Shown: positions 33,837 through 44,624, counted from the first letter of the stretch. The stretch is 64,000 nt of DNA from Okapia johnstoni (GCA_024291935.2 CM044313.1:83203001-83267000); one strand, 5' to 3'. Numbers and translations: made by a program. The notes: generated by a model from the letters alone, not told the origin.

Positions 33837-34332
33837 CAGGGTTTCACAGCCTCAGCACTATTGAGTTTGGGCCAGATAATCTCTGTTGTGGGGGCTGTTC
33901 TGTGAACTGTAGGATGTTTAGCAGCATCCCTGGCTTCTCCCCAACTAGATGCCAGTAACACTCGCGTCACAGTGGTGACAGCTAAAAATGCTTCCTGCTG
34001 CTGCTAAGTCACTTCAGTCGTGTCCGACTCTGTGCAACCCCATAGACGGCAGCCCACTGGGCTCCCCTGTCCCTGGGATTCTCTAGGCAAGAACACTGGA
34101 GTGGGTTGCCATTTCCTTCTCCAATGCATGAAAGTGAAAAGTGAAAGTGAAGTCGCTTAGTCGTGTCTGACTCTTAGCGACCCCATGGACTGCAGCCTAC
34201 CAGGCTCCTCCGTTCATGGGATTTTCCAGGCAAAAGTACTGGAGTGGGGTGCCACTGCCTTCTCCGAAAAATGCTTCCAGACATCTCCAAATGTTCCCCA
34301 GGGCAGGGATCACTGCAGGCTGAGAACCACTG
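33837..34332 (-). mobile_element. MER5A hAT-Charlie element, split by a SINE
   Basis: The ends are 'cagggtttcacagcctcagc' and 'gcaggctgagaaccactg'. The body has 'gtaggatgtttagcagcatc'. An 8-bp TSD CCTTAAAA flanks it at 33,829-33,836 and 34,333-34,340, as expected for hAT transposition. A Bov-A2 lies inside (33,996-34,266). MER5A is non-autonomous and has no coding capacity. Confidence 0.92.
33996..34266 (-). mobile_element. Bov-A2 SINE dimer inside MER5A
   Basis: Starts 'tgctgctgctaagtcacttc', has the linker 'tgaaagtgaaaagtgaaagt' and ends 'gtgccactgccttctccg'. The 12-bp TSD AAAAATGCTTCC stands at 33,984-33,995 and 34,267-34,278. Removing it restores a continuous MER5A, so the insertion is exact. 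Confidence 0.96.
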
Positions 34333-34367
34333 CCTTAAAATGATGAGCCAAACAATATAGAGAACCA

Positions 34368-34563
34368 GTATGTGTCCCACTCTTTATGACTCCATGGACT
34401 GTAGACCACTAGGCTCCTTTTGTCCATGGAATTTCCCAGGCAAGAATACTAGGGCAAGTTGCCATTTCCTACTCCAGGGGATCTTCTGACCCAGGGATGG
34501 AACCTGAGTCTCCTGCGTTGATTGGCAGGTGGATTCTTTGTCACTGAGCCACCTAGGAAGCCC
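34368..34563 (-). mobile_element. Bov-tA SINE, antisense
   Basis: Order from 'tgtcccactctttatgactc' through 'caggcaagaatactagggca' to 'gagccacctaggaagccc'. The head is at the right end. The reverse complement carries 'cctaggtggctca'. Confidence 0.9.
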
Positions 34564-34639
34564 ACAGAGAAGTAAACTAAAATATAAATGTTGTGAGATT
34601 ACTTGCTATATTTATAAAGACTAAAAATGCTAGTGAGAA

Positions 34640-34855
34640 TAGTTAAAAGCTTGTCTCTGGAACCTTGAAATTTCACTCTACCTCTAGCCCTCTATGTGGC
34701 TTTAGATAATTTATTTACTTCTCAAAGTTCAAGTTTTCTTACTTATGAAATGCAGATAATGACAGATCATTGTGAGGATTAAATGAGATAATGTCAAGAT
34801 GTTGGGTCCACTGAATCACTTAGTAAATATTGGTAATTGTTCTCTCATTATTATT
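34640..34855 (+). mobile_element. MIR SINE
   Basis: 'ctatgtggctttagataatt', 'ttgtgaggattaaatgagat' and 'aatcacttagtaaatattgg' follow MIR core and 3' tail order. Confidence 0.7.
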
Positions 34856-35750
34856 TATCACCACTCCTGCCACCGGCATCATTACCATCATTGTTGACAG
34901 ATCTTTCTCTATGCAGCACTGCAGTGTTTCTCGACAGCTGAGTGCAGTTTTAAAAAAAGAATTATTTGAGAAAATACATTTTAACTTTATAGAATTTCAA
35001 ACTTCAGCCTTCTAAATGAAAGGCTCATCAAAATATCCACTATTTTTTCCTTTGGACTCATTCATTCATTAGTAATCATTATATTGGACACAGTTAAATA
35101 CGCATTTCATCCAGAGATGCCCACAGGGAACCCAATGCAACATATACCACCAAAACCAAAATGTAATGTTAATGGAAATTAACGAAAGACAAATCATTCC
35201 ATAGCACACTAATTAGTTTTTTAAGAATTAAATCACCGAGAGCTGCACATTCTACAAATAATTACAAAAAAGAATAAAATAAGAATCTCATTAAACTATT
35301 TAAACAAAGTACTGGATTTATAGAACTCCTAAGTCCCACATTAGAGAGCACAAGTATGTTTCCCAAAAGGAGGGATAATGTTACAAAGCTTCCATTTTTC
35401 CAAAATCCTAATTTTATTAGCAGCAAAGTAATTAATTTTTGTGACAAAAAATTCTTCAAGGAGAAATAAATACTAAGCCAGCTTCATGTGAGCAAAGCAG
35501 TTAAAGAAAAGGAGATGAAAATACATCAAGAAAGCCTTAAGAATCATTTTTATCTCTTACTATGAACCTATGTCCTTAAAATCTGGTTCATTTTCAAAAG
35601 GGCTTCTAAACAAATCTCTACTACTCAAAAGATAAAAATGGTCTCATTGAGCTTGCAGAAAGTCAACTAGGAAAGAAAACGGGAGGGGTATTTTTTCAGG
35701 TGCTGAACGTACTGTATAGGTTAAGGGAGTGAATGGACTACAGAAAAAAA
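34856..35750. other. AT-rich non-coding DNA
   Basis: No repeat or coding frame recognised over 0.9 kb. Confidence 0.45.
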
Positions 35751-35832
35751 GTTTGTGTGTGTGTATGTGTGTGTGTGTGCACACGCGCAGGAAAGACAGA
35801 GAGAGAGAAAGGGAGAAAGAAAGAAAGTGGAA
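35751..35832 (+). repeat. compound (GT)n-(GA)n repeat
   Basis: 'gtttgtgtgtgtgtatgtgt' passes through 'gcacacgcgc' into 'agacagagagagagaaaggg' and GAAA units. Confidence 0.88.
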
Positions 35833-36074
35833 AGCTCTGCAGAAGGACAAAGGACTTTATCTCAAAAAATCAGGACTTTGCAAGAGAATATAGTCTCTCA
35901 AATATCTAATGATAATGGCATTAATGAGGATAATGCACAAAGTGATAAAAACAGAAAATGACCTAAAATTTATATTAGATTGGCTTAATTTTAGTTTTTG
36001 CTAGGTGCAATTAATGAATAGAGGCTATGTGGAATTATTCTGATTTTGGTTATAAAACCGTCATCAACTAATTG

Positions 36075-36250
36075 TTCTACCTTGAGTTTCTTAACTTCTT
36101 TGTATCTCAATTTTATGTAATTGTATAGTGAATCTAAATATTTATACATTTATAGCTTATAAATATTGAGAAGATTAAGTGAGATAAAGTGTACTAAAGC
36201 CTTAGCATTGAACTTGGCACCCAGGAGGTGATTCTTATTATACCATTATC
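36075..36250 (+). mobile_element. MIR SINE 3' half
   Basis: 'ccttgagtttcttaacttct', 'tgagaagattaagtgagata' and 'attgaacttggcacccagga' match the later part of MIR. Diverged. Confidence 0.5.
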
Positions 36251-36724
36251 TGAGTCATCAAAAGAAAACACTTTTATGTTAAGCCCAATTTAATGTACTC
36301 TTTTGCATTTTTTTTAATTAAAAAACTTTTTGTAGCATTATCCCAGCAAAGTAAGAATGCATCAAGTTTGACATGAATAACAATGGAAAAAATAAGGGAC
36401 ATATCTAATTCTTGCTCTCTGATTTATGTGCAGGGCTGTTTTATATCTATTAATATATGGATCACTTTTACAAGATTGCAGGATTACATTCTTAGAGTAA
36501 GGAAAAATTGGTTTTAAAGAATGTTCGCTTGATGTCAGAGTCTGGTCATTGTATGTATCAAAAGCTATATATTTCAAACATTAAAACATCCTTAGAAGTA
36601 GTGAATGTTCCTATCCAAAAAAGTTACTTGGGTCATTTTAAGACTTATTTCTCTTGTAAGGAGTTTTATAAAAAATCTGGTTTGGAAAGACTTTTCTATT
36701 CTTAAAAATACAACAGGAAAAGGT

Positions 36725-36829
36725 ATGGGTTGACTGGAAAGTCCTCATTTTTCCATAAGTGTTATGGAAAAACCCAAATGGAAACACTTATGGAAAAACC
36801 TGAACAAACTTTTTGGCCAACCCAATAAT
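36725..36829 (+). mobile_element. mariner-type palindromic MITE
   Basis: Left end 'tgggttgactggaaagtcct', right end 'aaactttttggccaaccca', with TA at both flanks. The halves are inverted copies, with the core tttttccataagtgtt pairing perfectly with its partner at 36,783-36,799. This is the short ruminant mariner derivative (TcMar class), mobilised in trans and now immobile. Confidence 0.85.
36727..36826 (+). ncRNA. possible miR-2284/2285-type hairpin
   Basis: The mariner palindrome would fold into one long stem with a loop at about 36,764-36,782. The 22-nt segment at 36,795-36,816 on the 3' arm is very close to my memory of the bovine miR-2285 family, which derives from this repeat. Whether this locus is transcribed or processed is unknown. 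Most copies of the repeat are not proven microRNA genes. Confidence 0.3.
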
Positions 36830-36879
36830 TCTTAGTTTTTTAAAAAAATGCTAATAGGTAAAAGAAAGGCAAATTACAT

Positions 36880-37118
36880 ATACTGAAAGTTTACTATCTG
36901 AGAGAAAGCATCCTTGATGGTTTTGCATATGGTTTCACATATAATTCACACAAAAATCTAGCAATTGTGATCTCTATTTTTATAGATGAAAAAACTGAAG
37001 TTTAAAGAACTTGAGGAGCCACTTGTCTCAAAGACTCATAACTAGTACTGGCCAAGTTGGAAGCCTAACAGTTAGTTGTATAAATCTCTACAACGCAAGT
37101 GTTCCCTACCACATCAAG
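36880..37118 (-). mobile_element. MIR SINE, antisense
   Basis: 'gtttcacatataattcacac', 'ttttatagatgaaaaaactg' and 'aagtttaaagaacttgagga' match antisense MIR. Confidence 0.7.
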
Positions 37119-37534
37119 CTGTCTTTCCTTAATAACTCAATATCTCCAATATCTCCAACAGCAAACATTCACATTGATTAGATGATTAGCATTCCTGAAT
37201 CTGTTAACTCAAGGTTTTCATCAGAGAAATGGAATTTATTCTATTTTATAGATGAACAAATGATGAATAAAACCAAATGCAAGATGGCACATAGTCATCA
37301 AATCCTATCATGACTCACTCGAGCTTTCTGATTCCTTCCAGTTCCTTTCACAGGTCATCAGTCTTTGACGATCGTTGTCTCTCAAGTGTGTTTAATGCAA
37401 GTCAATAATAGTATATTCAAGAAGGTAAAGTATTCATCAATGAGTTAAATTTTTCTAAAAATCTAGAGGACCGTTTCCACTTAATTCCAAGATTCTATGC
37501 CTTGGAGATATTTCGGGTTCATTTTTTCAGAATA
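37119..37534. other. unannotated non-coding DNA
   Basis: No repeat or gene recognised up to the LTR target site. Confidence 0.4.
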
Positions 37535-37538
37535 GAAT

Positions 37539-38001
37539 TGTTAGGGGAACTTCCCACTCTGGTTAGGCACTATAGGTACATAAGTTATAATAGGAGGTCC
37601 TGTTAAGGAACTGATAACTAACATGCTATCACCAACCGGAAGGACTCGGGAAAGGTCACAAGGAAAGAGGAGATGCCAGTCCACGTGTCCTACTATCCTT
37701 CTAGAATCCTCACTGGAATCCATCTTGGCTGAGTAATGTGAGTGTCACCAGGAAGGACCCCAAGTCAAGTGATTGGCCAGTAAAAATGGGAAACTAACCC
37801 TATTGCCATAAAACCCAAAACTTCGAGCTATGAGGCAGAGCAGTTCTCTTGTGTTCCTATATTCCCCTGCTCTCCCCATGGGGGACCCTTCCCAATAAAA
37901 TCTCTTGTCTTGTCAGTATGTATGTCTTCTTGGACAATTCATTTCTGAGTGCTAGACAAGAGCCCACTTGGGCCCTAGAGGGGGTCCCACTTCCTGCATC
38001 A
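37539..38001 (+). mobile_element. solo LTR of a class I (gamma-type) ERV
   Basis: 463 bp starting TG (37,539) and ending CA (38,000-38,001), flanked by the 4-bp duplication GAAT (37,535-37,538 and 38,002-38,005). A 4-bp TSD fits class I integrase. A 'ccataaaacccaaaac' promoter-like box at about 37,806 and AATAAA at 37,894-37,899 followed by a T/G-rich stretch place R/U5 near the right end. No internal gag, pol or env adjoins, so the provirus was lost by LTR-LTR recombination. A bovid BTLTR1-like family is my best guess. Confidence 0.9.
37894..37899 (+). terminator. LTR polyadenylation signal
   Basis: Consensus AATAAA within 'cccaataaaatctcttgtct', in the expected R region of the LTR, with a TTGTCTTGTC downstream element. 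Confidence 0.7.
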
Positions 38002-38005
38002 GAAT

Positions 38006-38559
38006 TAAAATTGATTTCAATGATCTAAATGTATGAGGGCTGATGCAAGACCAATAGTAGGTTTCTGACTTTGGCCTACATAATCAACACTAGAGGTATG
38101 TAAGGAAAAAACTGTTGCTTCAGTTCATCCAGTCAGAAGTGTTTACTTTCTAAAGAGTTCTGGCTGTGAGCTGAAGAGCTTGTCTAGTGAGCAAGGAGTG
38201 ACTGGGGACAGACTGAGTCGCTGCAGTTGACAAAGGACTTCTTCAAAGTGCATCCAGGCTGTGCTTGCAATAATGATCAACCAGGACATCTATTAAATCG
38301 AATTCTGTTCAAGAGATTCAATTTGCACGACAAACTACATGGTTTCCATTTAAATGCTTCCCCCCTGCACACTGCCTGTGCAGGATAGGGTGAGAATTCA
38401 GGCTAGGTAGCATATCTTAGCTTGAGGCTAAAGCAAAGAAAGAAAAAAAAATCCAAATGATTTTAAGGATGATATTTCCTGGAAAAAGATCCCTTCATTT
38501 CTTAAACTTGATCAGGCACAGTCTTCCCTTCAGTTCTTCAGATTACCTTCTTCCTGGTA
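38006..38559. other. unannotated non-coding DNA
   Basis: No repeat or gene recognised. Confidence 0.4.
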
Positions 38560-38945
38560 CTCTCATCTATCTCTAGCTACCCACCCTATTCTCTCTTGGC
38601 TTCCTCCTTTTCATCCTTCAGGTTAGGGAATAAAACATCACTACTTGAAGAGGCTTTCATGACTTTACTGTCAGAGTATATGTTCTCTCAATTTTTCTCT
38701 GTCCTTTCACCTGGATCTATTTCCTTCATAGCACATATTATAGATTTTAAATAACGTATCTATATATTGAATTATGTATTTGTTTATCCCTTTTTGCTTC
38801 CTCTATATTGTAAAGTTCTCAAGGACAGGGACTGTCTTTTATTCACCGATGTGTACTTTATAGCTCAGTACATGGTGCTTAGCAATGGTTTACAATAAAA
38901 TGAATGAACAGATGAGCAAATAAATGAATAGGGAATTTGGTCATC
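38560..38945 (+). mobile_element. LINE L2 3' end
   Basis: 'gaagaggctttcatgacttt', 'tccttcatagcacatattat', 'caaggacagggactgtcttt' and the terminal 'aaaatgaatgaacagatgag' match the sense L2 3' end with its TGAA-type tail. Confidence 0.78.
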
Positions 38946-39602
38946 CTCACATCAATTATATTAACTCTTCGTGGTAGGATGAGATCCAAAGACTGTGCTG
39001 GAAGGTATTTATGAAATTAAAATATCCTGAACAATTTTAAATGGATTTGGCATATCTATTGGAGGTGGCCCTACTTTCTGAGTTCTCATGTTAAAAAAAA
39101 TCAGCACTGACTTTAAGTCTGGCAATATGGACAATATTGTCTCATTAATTCAAAAAAGAAAAAAGAAACTAGTCAGTAGGTAGAACCTTTGATACTAGGT
39201 CTACACCCTGACAAGTCCCTCTGGTGTTCTCCAATAGGAATGATTTGTCATAGGAAGTATAAAGAACTTCTTTTAATCATGGAAGTTTACAAAGGAATAA
39301 TAATAGTCTCACTCCGATTTAATTAGATTTATTAGACTCCACTATGAAAAAAAGAAAGATAGATCTAGGGCAATTTTAGCATATGTCTGAGGTTTCCTAT
39401 TTAAGGCTTAAGTACCACAATTGTGTGTGGAAACTAACAGGGGAGCTGCTACTTTTTCATGAGATATTTAACCAGCTTTCTATTTCATTATTTTATTATA
39501 TGGATTCTGGGTGGAGAATGACCTCCTGTGCTAAACAGATTCTGAGGCTTGACAGAGTGCTTAGCAAGTAGTTTGAACTTTAACAAAAATGTTTTCTTTA
39601 TT
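38946..39602. other. unannotated non-coding DNA
   Basis: No repeat or coding frame recognised. Confidence 0.4.
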
Positions 39603-39764
39603 AATTTGTTCATTCATTTACTCAATAAATACTTATTGAATGCTTACTATTTCCCAGGCATTGTTCTAAATGCTGCAGACTGAACAGGGAGCAAGATAGG
39701 CATCTTTCCTCACAGAATCAGTCAGAGGGAAACAAAATATAACCTAAAGGGGGAAAGAACTTGA

Positions 39765-40107
39765 AAAAGAATAGATACATGTACATATACACCTGAAGAG
39801 CTTTGTTGCACCCCTGAAACTGATACAATATTGTTGACCAACTATGTAAGTGAAAGTGTTAGCTGCTCAGTTGTGTCTGGTTCTTTGCAACCCCATGGAC
39901 TACAGCCCTCCAGACTCCTCTGTCCATGGAATTCTCCAGGCAAGAAGACGAGGGTAGCCATTCCCTTCTCCATGGGACCTTCCCGACCCAGGGATCAAAT
40001 CCAGGTTTCCTGCATTGCAGGCAGATTCTTTACCTTCTGGGCCACCAGGGAAACCTCAACTAATCAACTATACTCCAGTACAAAATAAAAAGTTAGAAAA
40101 AGAAAAA
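39765..40107 (+). mobile_element. ruminant L1 3' end split by a SINE
   Basis: The left part 39,765-39,845 has 'gctttgttgcacccctgaaa' and 'ctgatacaatattgttgacc'. The right part 40,058-40,107 has 'aatcaactatactccagtac' and an A-rich tail. The sequence 'caacta' is repeated on both sides of the SINE, as a target duplication would be. Confidence 0.82.
39846..40057 (-). mobile_element. Bov-tA SINE inside the L1 tail
   Basis: Order from 'gtgttagctgctcagttgtg' to 'tctgggccaccagggaaacc'. It lies in the L1 3' UTR and so is younger than it. Confidence 0.92.
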
Positions 40108-40502
40108 AAAACTCTTTGTTGATGTATACCACATACATCAGAAACATGACAATTTAAGTATACAGGGAAATTAACCTAATTTCAGGACACATAATCATTC
40201 TTAAAACATAAACCAATATTAAAAGTATATAAAACAAGTAAAAAAAGAAAATATATAAGCAAACAAATGAATAAAGATCATTATAAGATGAGAAGTTTCA
40301 TGAAGGAAATGAAATGAGATGATATGATGGAGTATCTGGGTAAGCTACTCCAAGGTAAAACATGAATGCTTTAAAGGAGGCAGTTATATGGTGAGCCTGG
40401 GGAGGGAGTTCCAGAGACGAACACTAAAGGCAAAGGTGTTCCAGTGTTTAGGTATTGAAGGTGTTACGGTGAGAAAAGGCTTGGTATGTTTGATAGATGA
40501 GT

Positions 40503-40905
40503 CAGGGTTCTCAAAGGAACAGATCCAGCAGGATATGTGCCTACCTATCTATCTGGATTTCTTTGAAGGAATTGGTTCACGCAGTTGTGAAGATTTGATG
40601 AATCTAAAATCTCATGGAGTAGGTTAGGAGACTCAGGGAAGAAATGCCATTCCAGTCCAAAGGCTGTGTGTTGGCAAAATTCCTTTCGGCTGGGGGGTTA
40701 ATCTTTGTTCTCTTAAGGCCTTCAACCACTTGTATGAGGCCCACCCACATTACAAAGAGTGATCCGCTTTATTTAACATCCACCAATTTAAAAGTTAGTC
40801 TCATCCAAAAAAATCACCTTCACAGAAACATCTAGAGTAATGTTTGACTAACTATCTGGGCATGGTAGCCCAGCCAAATTGACACCTAAAATTAAATATC
40901 ACAGC
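40503..40905. mobile_element. old interspersed repeat, family not named
   Basis: 'cagggttctcaaaggaacag', 'ggaattggttcacgcagttg', 'ggcccacccacattacaaag' and 'attgacacctaaaattaaat' belong to a common mammalian repeat that I recognise by pattern but cannot name safely. It interrupts the L2. Confidence 0.55.
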
Positions 40906-41290
40906 TGGGAAAGAAAAAGAAGTTAAATGTGCCTGAAACACAGTGTAGAAGGAATGGGGTGGTGGACAATGAGGGTAGCAGAGTGCTGTGGGATGCACTG
41001 AAACTTTCAAAGCAGTGCAAGTCACATGTTCTGGGTTATATTTTACAGATGACTCTTTCTGTGTGTAAAGCCCGGATTTCACAGGAGCAGGAGAAGGAAA
41101 TTAGGGAGACAAGTTTCATGGCTTCTCTGATAGTTTAGGCAAAATGACATGATGGTTTGGACTTAGGTGCTGCAGGTGGAAAGAGAGGAAAGGAGGAGGA
41201 TTCTGAGCACATCTGAGAAGCAGATGTGCTGGACGCTGACGGATTGGCGCCCACAAAGACAGGAAAGAGTGGGAGCCACATATTTGTGAA

Positions 41291-42204
41291 TTTTCCCTCA
41301 AAATAAATCAGAGTGGGTATAAAATCTTTAATATGCAAAATACCCTGTGTTTTCTCATGTCTGTAATTTATACCAGTGAAATAGGTACTTTGTTAAATGG
41401 ATGAAATTGCAGTACATTTGAAATTACCAACCCATGTTTTACTTTAATTAACTATAAATCTTTAAGGCATGTGAGATAAACCTCTTTCAGGTACAGTTTT
41501 CTTTTAGCTATAATTTTAAATACAACAATTGGGTATTGTGTACTTTTTTTGTTTTTGTGAATTTCCCTGCTTATAAAATTGCATCATTGGATAATATATT
41601 ATAATTAAGTTTAAAATAGTAATGGTCTCAAAAAGATATTGCAACTATATTTCAAGTTAGTATTTCTACAATTATAAATGCTCTGCAATTTCAAACGTGT
41701 TATAATAACAACATTATTTAGCAATTTGGTTATAAAAATGAATTAAAATGAACTTAAAAACTTTAATGACAATGGAAAATACAAATGACTCTCCACTTAA
41801 GCAAAAAACTTCTAAATGCCTAATTCCAGTATTATCTATACTTACACTCAATTTGTATCTGTATTTAAGCTAAATATATCTTAAAGTTTTTCTACTCTCA
41901 AAAACTGATTTAAATTTTGAGGGAAAAATTAGCTCTATCTAAATAGCAGAACAGGAAGCCATGTCCTAAACCCAAAGTTAATTAAAATATTAACTTAATA
42001 GAGGCAAAGCTGTGCCTTGGACTGGGAATTCTTCCCTTGCTGCTGGGAACTTGATACTATCACCTCTATGTATCTCTGGCTGAGTTGAGTGTTGTACAAC
42101 CTCCACATGTTTTACTCCGGTTACCTTCCCACCTAGACATACAGTCCTTCAAACGAGGGGGAGTGACGTATTGATCAGATCTCTGTGTCTGGCAGGGTGT
42201 TTGG
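41291..42204. other. AT-rich non-coding DNA
   Basis: No repeat or gene recognised over 0.9 kb. Confidence 0.45.
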
Positions 42205-42413
42205 TGTGTGTGCTCAGTCGCTAAGTCATGTCCGACTCTTTGCCATCCTACAGACTTCGGCCTGTTAGGCTCCTCTGTCCATGGGATTTCCTGGGCAAGG
42301 ATACTGGAGTGGGTTGCCATTTTCTTTTCCAGTGGATCTTCCCCACCCAGAGGTCAAATCCATGTCTCCTGTATTGGCAGGTAGGCTGTTTACTGAGCCA
42401 TCAGGGAAGCCCT
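42205..42413 (-). mobile_element. Bov-tA SINE, antisense
   Basis: From 'tgctcagtcgctaagtcatg' to 'gagccatcagggaagcccta'. TGGTGT occurs on each side and may be a short TSD. Open frames here are SINE-derived. Confidence 0.92.
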
Positions 42414-42904
42414 ATGGTGTCTGGACCGGGCCCTTACTAAGGTGCTCAATTAATGGTCCTGAAAGAACTCAACCCATTTGTGAGTATTCAGAAAGTTATC
42501 CTGAATATCACAGAGCCAGCTTTTCAAACTGGATTGTGACCCTGCTAGTTGTTCATGAAACCAATTTAGTAATTCTGATGAGAATTTAAAAATAATTAAA
42601 TGAACAGAATATAATAGAAAAGACAGTTTTGCATTTCAAAAGGTTCTCTTTTTTGATGAAACTTTTAGGTTAAAAGTATATGTGAATATGTGCATTTGGT
42701 TGTGATGTAAAATGTATTTCTCACTGTATGTGGTTTTGTACTGGAAAACGTTCAAAGGTTGGTCTTGGTTTTAAAATCAGAATGACTAATTTTTTTTCAT
42801 AAGGATCCAAATTTATGAAAATTATGCCTATTAGTAAGAGACAGAAGTAGGGGAAATTGAGGCCATATTGACTACTCAGCACACATAACATCGAAATAAA
42901 CGGA
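42414..42904. other. unannotated non-coding DNA
   Basis: No repeat or gene recognised. Confidence 0.4.
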
Positions 42905-43025
42905 TGCCATTTCATTTAACAAGTATATATTGTGCACTTATAAATGCCCTCGCTTAAGTACCGTGAGGAACATAAAAATATGTAATATAAAGTCCTTCTG
43001 CTCAAAGAACATGAGAGTACCCAGC
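42905..43025 (-). mobile_element. LINE L2 3' scrap, antisense
   Basis: 'catttcatttaacaagtata', 'tattgtgcacttataaatgc' and 'aaagtccttctgctcaaaga' match the antisense L2 end. Short and diverged. Confidence 0.5.
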
Positions 43026-43106
43026 AAGAACTATATATATCCAGCTATGGCCTTGCAATCAGGAAAAGGTTATGGACATTTTTTTCCTCCTCTTTTTTGC
43101 AACTCT

Positions 43107-43246
43107 GTTGTTGTTTAGTGGCTAAGTTGTGTCAGACTCTTTTTCGACCCCATGAACTGTAGCCCTCCAGGCTTCTTCTGTCCATGGAATTTCCCAGGCA
43201 AGAATACTGGAGGGCTTGGCATTTCCTTCTTCAGGGGATCTTGCCA
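43107..43246 (-). mobile_element. Bov-tA SINE, antisense, truncated
   Basis: 'gttgtttagtggctaagttg', 'cgaccccatgaactgtagcc' and 'caggcaagaatactggaggg' are seen. It stops at 'ttcaggggatcttg', before the head. Confidence 0.88.
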
Positions 43247-43485
43247 ACTTATGAGTACCTATTTCTAAACTTCATAACTCAGACTCTTAGTACTACAGTT
43301 AAAATAATTATAAGTTAATAAGTATTTGTGAGTTAGCTTAGGTATCAAACTGTTATTTATCATTTGGTTCTCATGGACAACAGACTTCCAAATGAATTTT
43401 TTGTATAAAACCTGTTCCTAATTTGGAGGGTGCTTATACAAATTATTTTTTTGTTTTTGGTGGCAAGGTTTGCTATATTAGAGCA

Positions 43486-43800
43486 TAAATTGGTAGACTT
43501 TTTCTCTAGGGAGTCAGATAGTAAAGATTTTAGGCTTTGTGAGCCGCACACAATCTCTGCTGCAGCTATTCAACTCGTTATTGTAGTGTGAAAGCTGCCA
43601 TAGATAATATGCTAATGATTTGTTGCAATAAAATTTTATTTTAGGGGCACCAAAATTTGAATTTTATATAATTATTATGAAATATTATTTTGATTTTTTT
43701 AACCATTTAAAAGCTTGAAAACCATTTTTAGCTTGCAGGTCATATGAAAACAGGCCGTGGCTGGATTTGGCCTGAGAGCCTTAGACTGCTGACTCCTGCA
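43486..43800. mobile_element. hAT-Charlie fossil (MER20-like)
   Basis: 'gcataaattggtagactttt', 'cagatagtaaagattttagg', 'gctgcagctattcaactcgt' and 'gtggctggatttggcctgag' with the end 'agactgctgactcctgcat' match a medium-reiterated hAT element. The name is from memory. Confidence 0.6.
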
Positions 43801-44249
43801 TTAAAAGCAACAACATATTTTTTTTCCCAAGAGATTTACTGTAATGGTTTTGTGGAACTGAATCAACAAAATAAACATGAGATTGCAAACAAACTTCTTA
43901 AACCCAGGAACTGCCTCATTTCTTTTCTTTAAACCTTAAGTTTTCAGAAAAATGTCAGCTATAAGTTTTAAAAATGTGTTGAAAGTTTCCATAAATGAAT
44001 TATTTAAATAATATGGTAGGCTATCTGGTAGAATTTGCAAACATGTAAAATCTCTTTATACTTCTAGTGCAGGAGGGCAAAGATTTTAAAAAAATCAAAA
44101 AGCCTACCTCTCGCTTTACAATGGTAACTGTGTTTTACAGTATACTCTTTGTCAAGAAAAACTGGTTTTAGGTCATCTGTCTCCTGGTTCCCATGTGGAG
44201 TTTCTTTGTCAAATGTAATGATTTGATTTTTACGAAAAGAGCTGGCTTG

Positions 44250-44253
<4 letters not shown>
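43801..44253. other. unannotated non-coding DNA
   Basis: No repeat or gene recognised before the microsatellite. Confidence 0.4.

Positions 44254-44291
<38 letters not shown>
44254..44291 (+). repeat. (TG)19 microsatellite
   Basis: Perfect dinucleotide run of 38 bp, likely polymorphic. Confidence 0.97.
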
Positions 44292-44292
<1 letters not shown>

Positions 44293-44355
44293 CTGGGAGG
44301 ATTCAGGAGTCATGCTTTTACTTGCATAGAATGATAATCAAATATCATCATCATT

Positions 44356-44575
44356 GGGCTTCCCTGGTGGCTCAGTGGTAAAGCATCTGCCTGCAATGCA
44401 GGAGATGCAGGAGATGTGGGTTTGATCCCTGGGTGGGAAAGATCCCCTGGGAGGAGGGCATGGCAAACCACTCCAGTATTCTTGCCTGGAGAATCCCATG
44501 GACAGAAGAGCCTGGCAGGCTACAGTCCATGGGGTCTCAAAGAGTCGGACATGACTGAAGTGACTGAGCATGCAT
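44356..44575 (+). mobile_element. Bov-tA SINE flanked by (ATC)n
   Basis: A young-looking copy from 'gggcttccctggtggctcag' to 'gagcatgcatg' with a 10-bp internal duplication (gcaggagatgcaggagatg). Both flanks are ATCATCATCAT, probably the target-site duplication. Confidence 0.95.
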
Positions 44576-44624
44576 GCATCATCATCATCATAAAATAACA
44601 CTACTAATCAAAATGACCAAGGCT

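Larger units (their letters stand above)
39603..41290 (-). mobile_element. LINE L2, antisense, broken by three insertions
   Basis: Pieces in order are 39,603-39,740 (cattcatttactcaataaat, then cccaggcattgttctaaatg), about 40,230-40,470 (gggagggagttccagagacg) and about 40,906-41,290 (ttacagatgactctttctgt; gctgacggattgg). They form one continuous L2 when the intruders are skipped. The intruders are an L1 tail holding a SINE, and a separate old repeat. Confidence 0.72.

Noticed and set aside
42066..42589. Small open frames around 42.2 kb
   Set aside because: Typical peptides of an antisense or sense Bov-tA SINE (for example WSGLPF and HSSILAQEIPW); the same peptides recur at other SINEs in the window.
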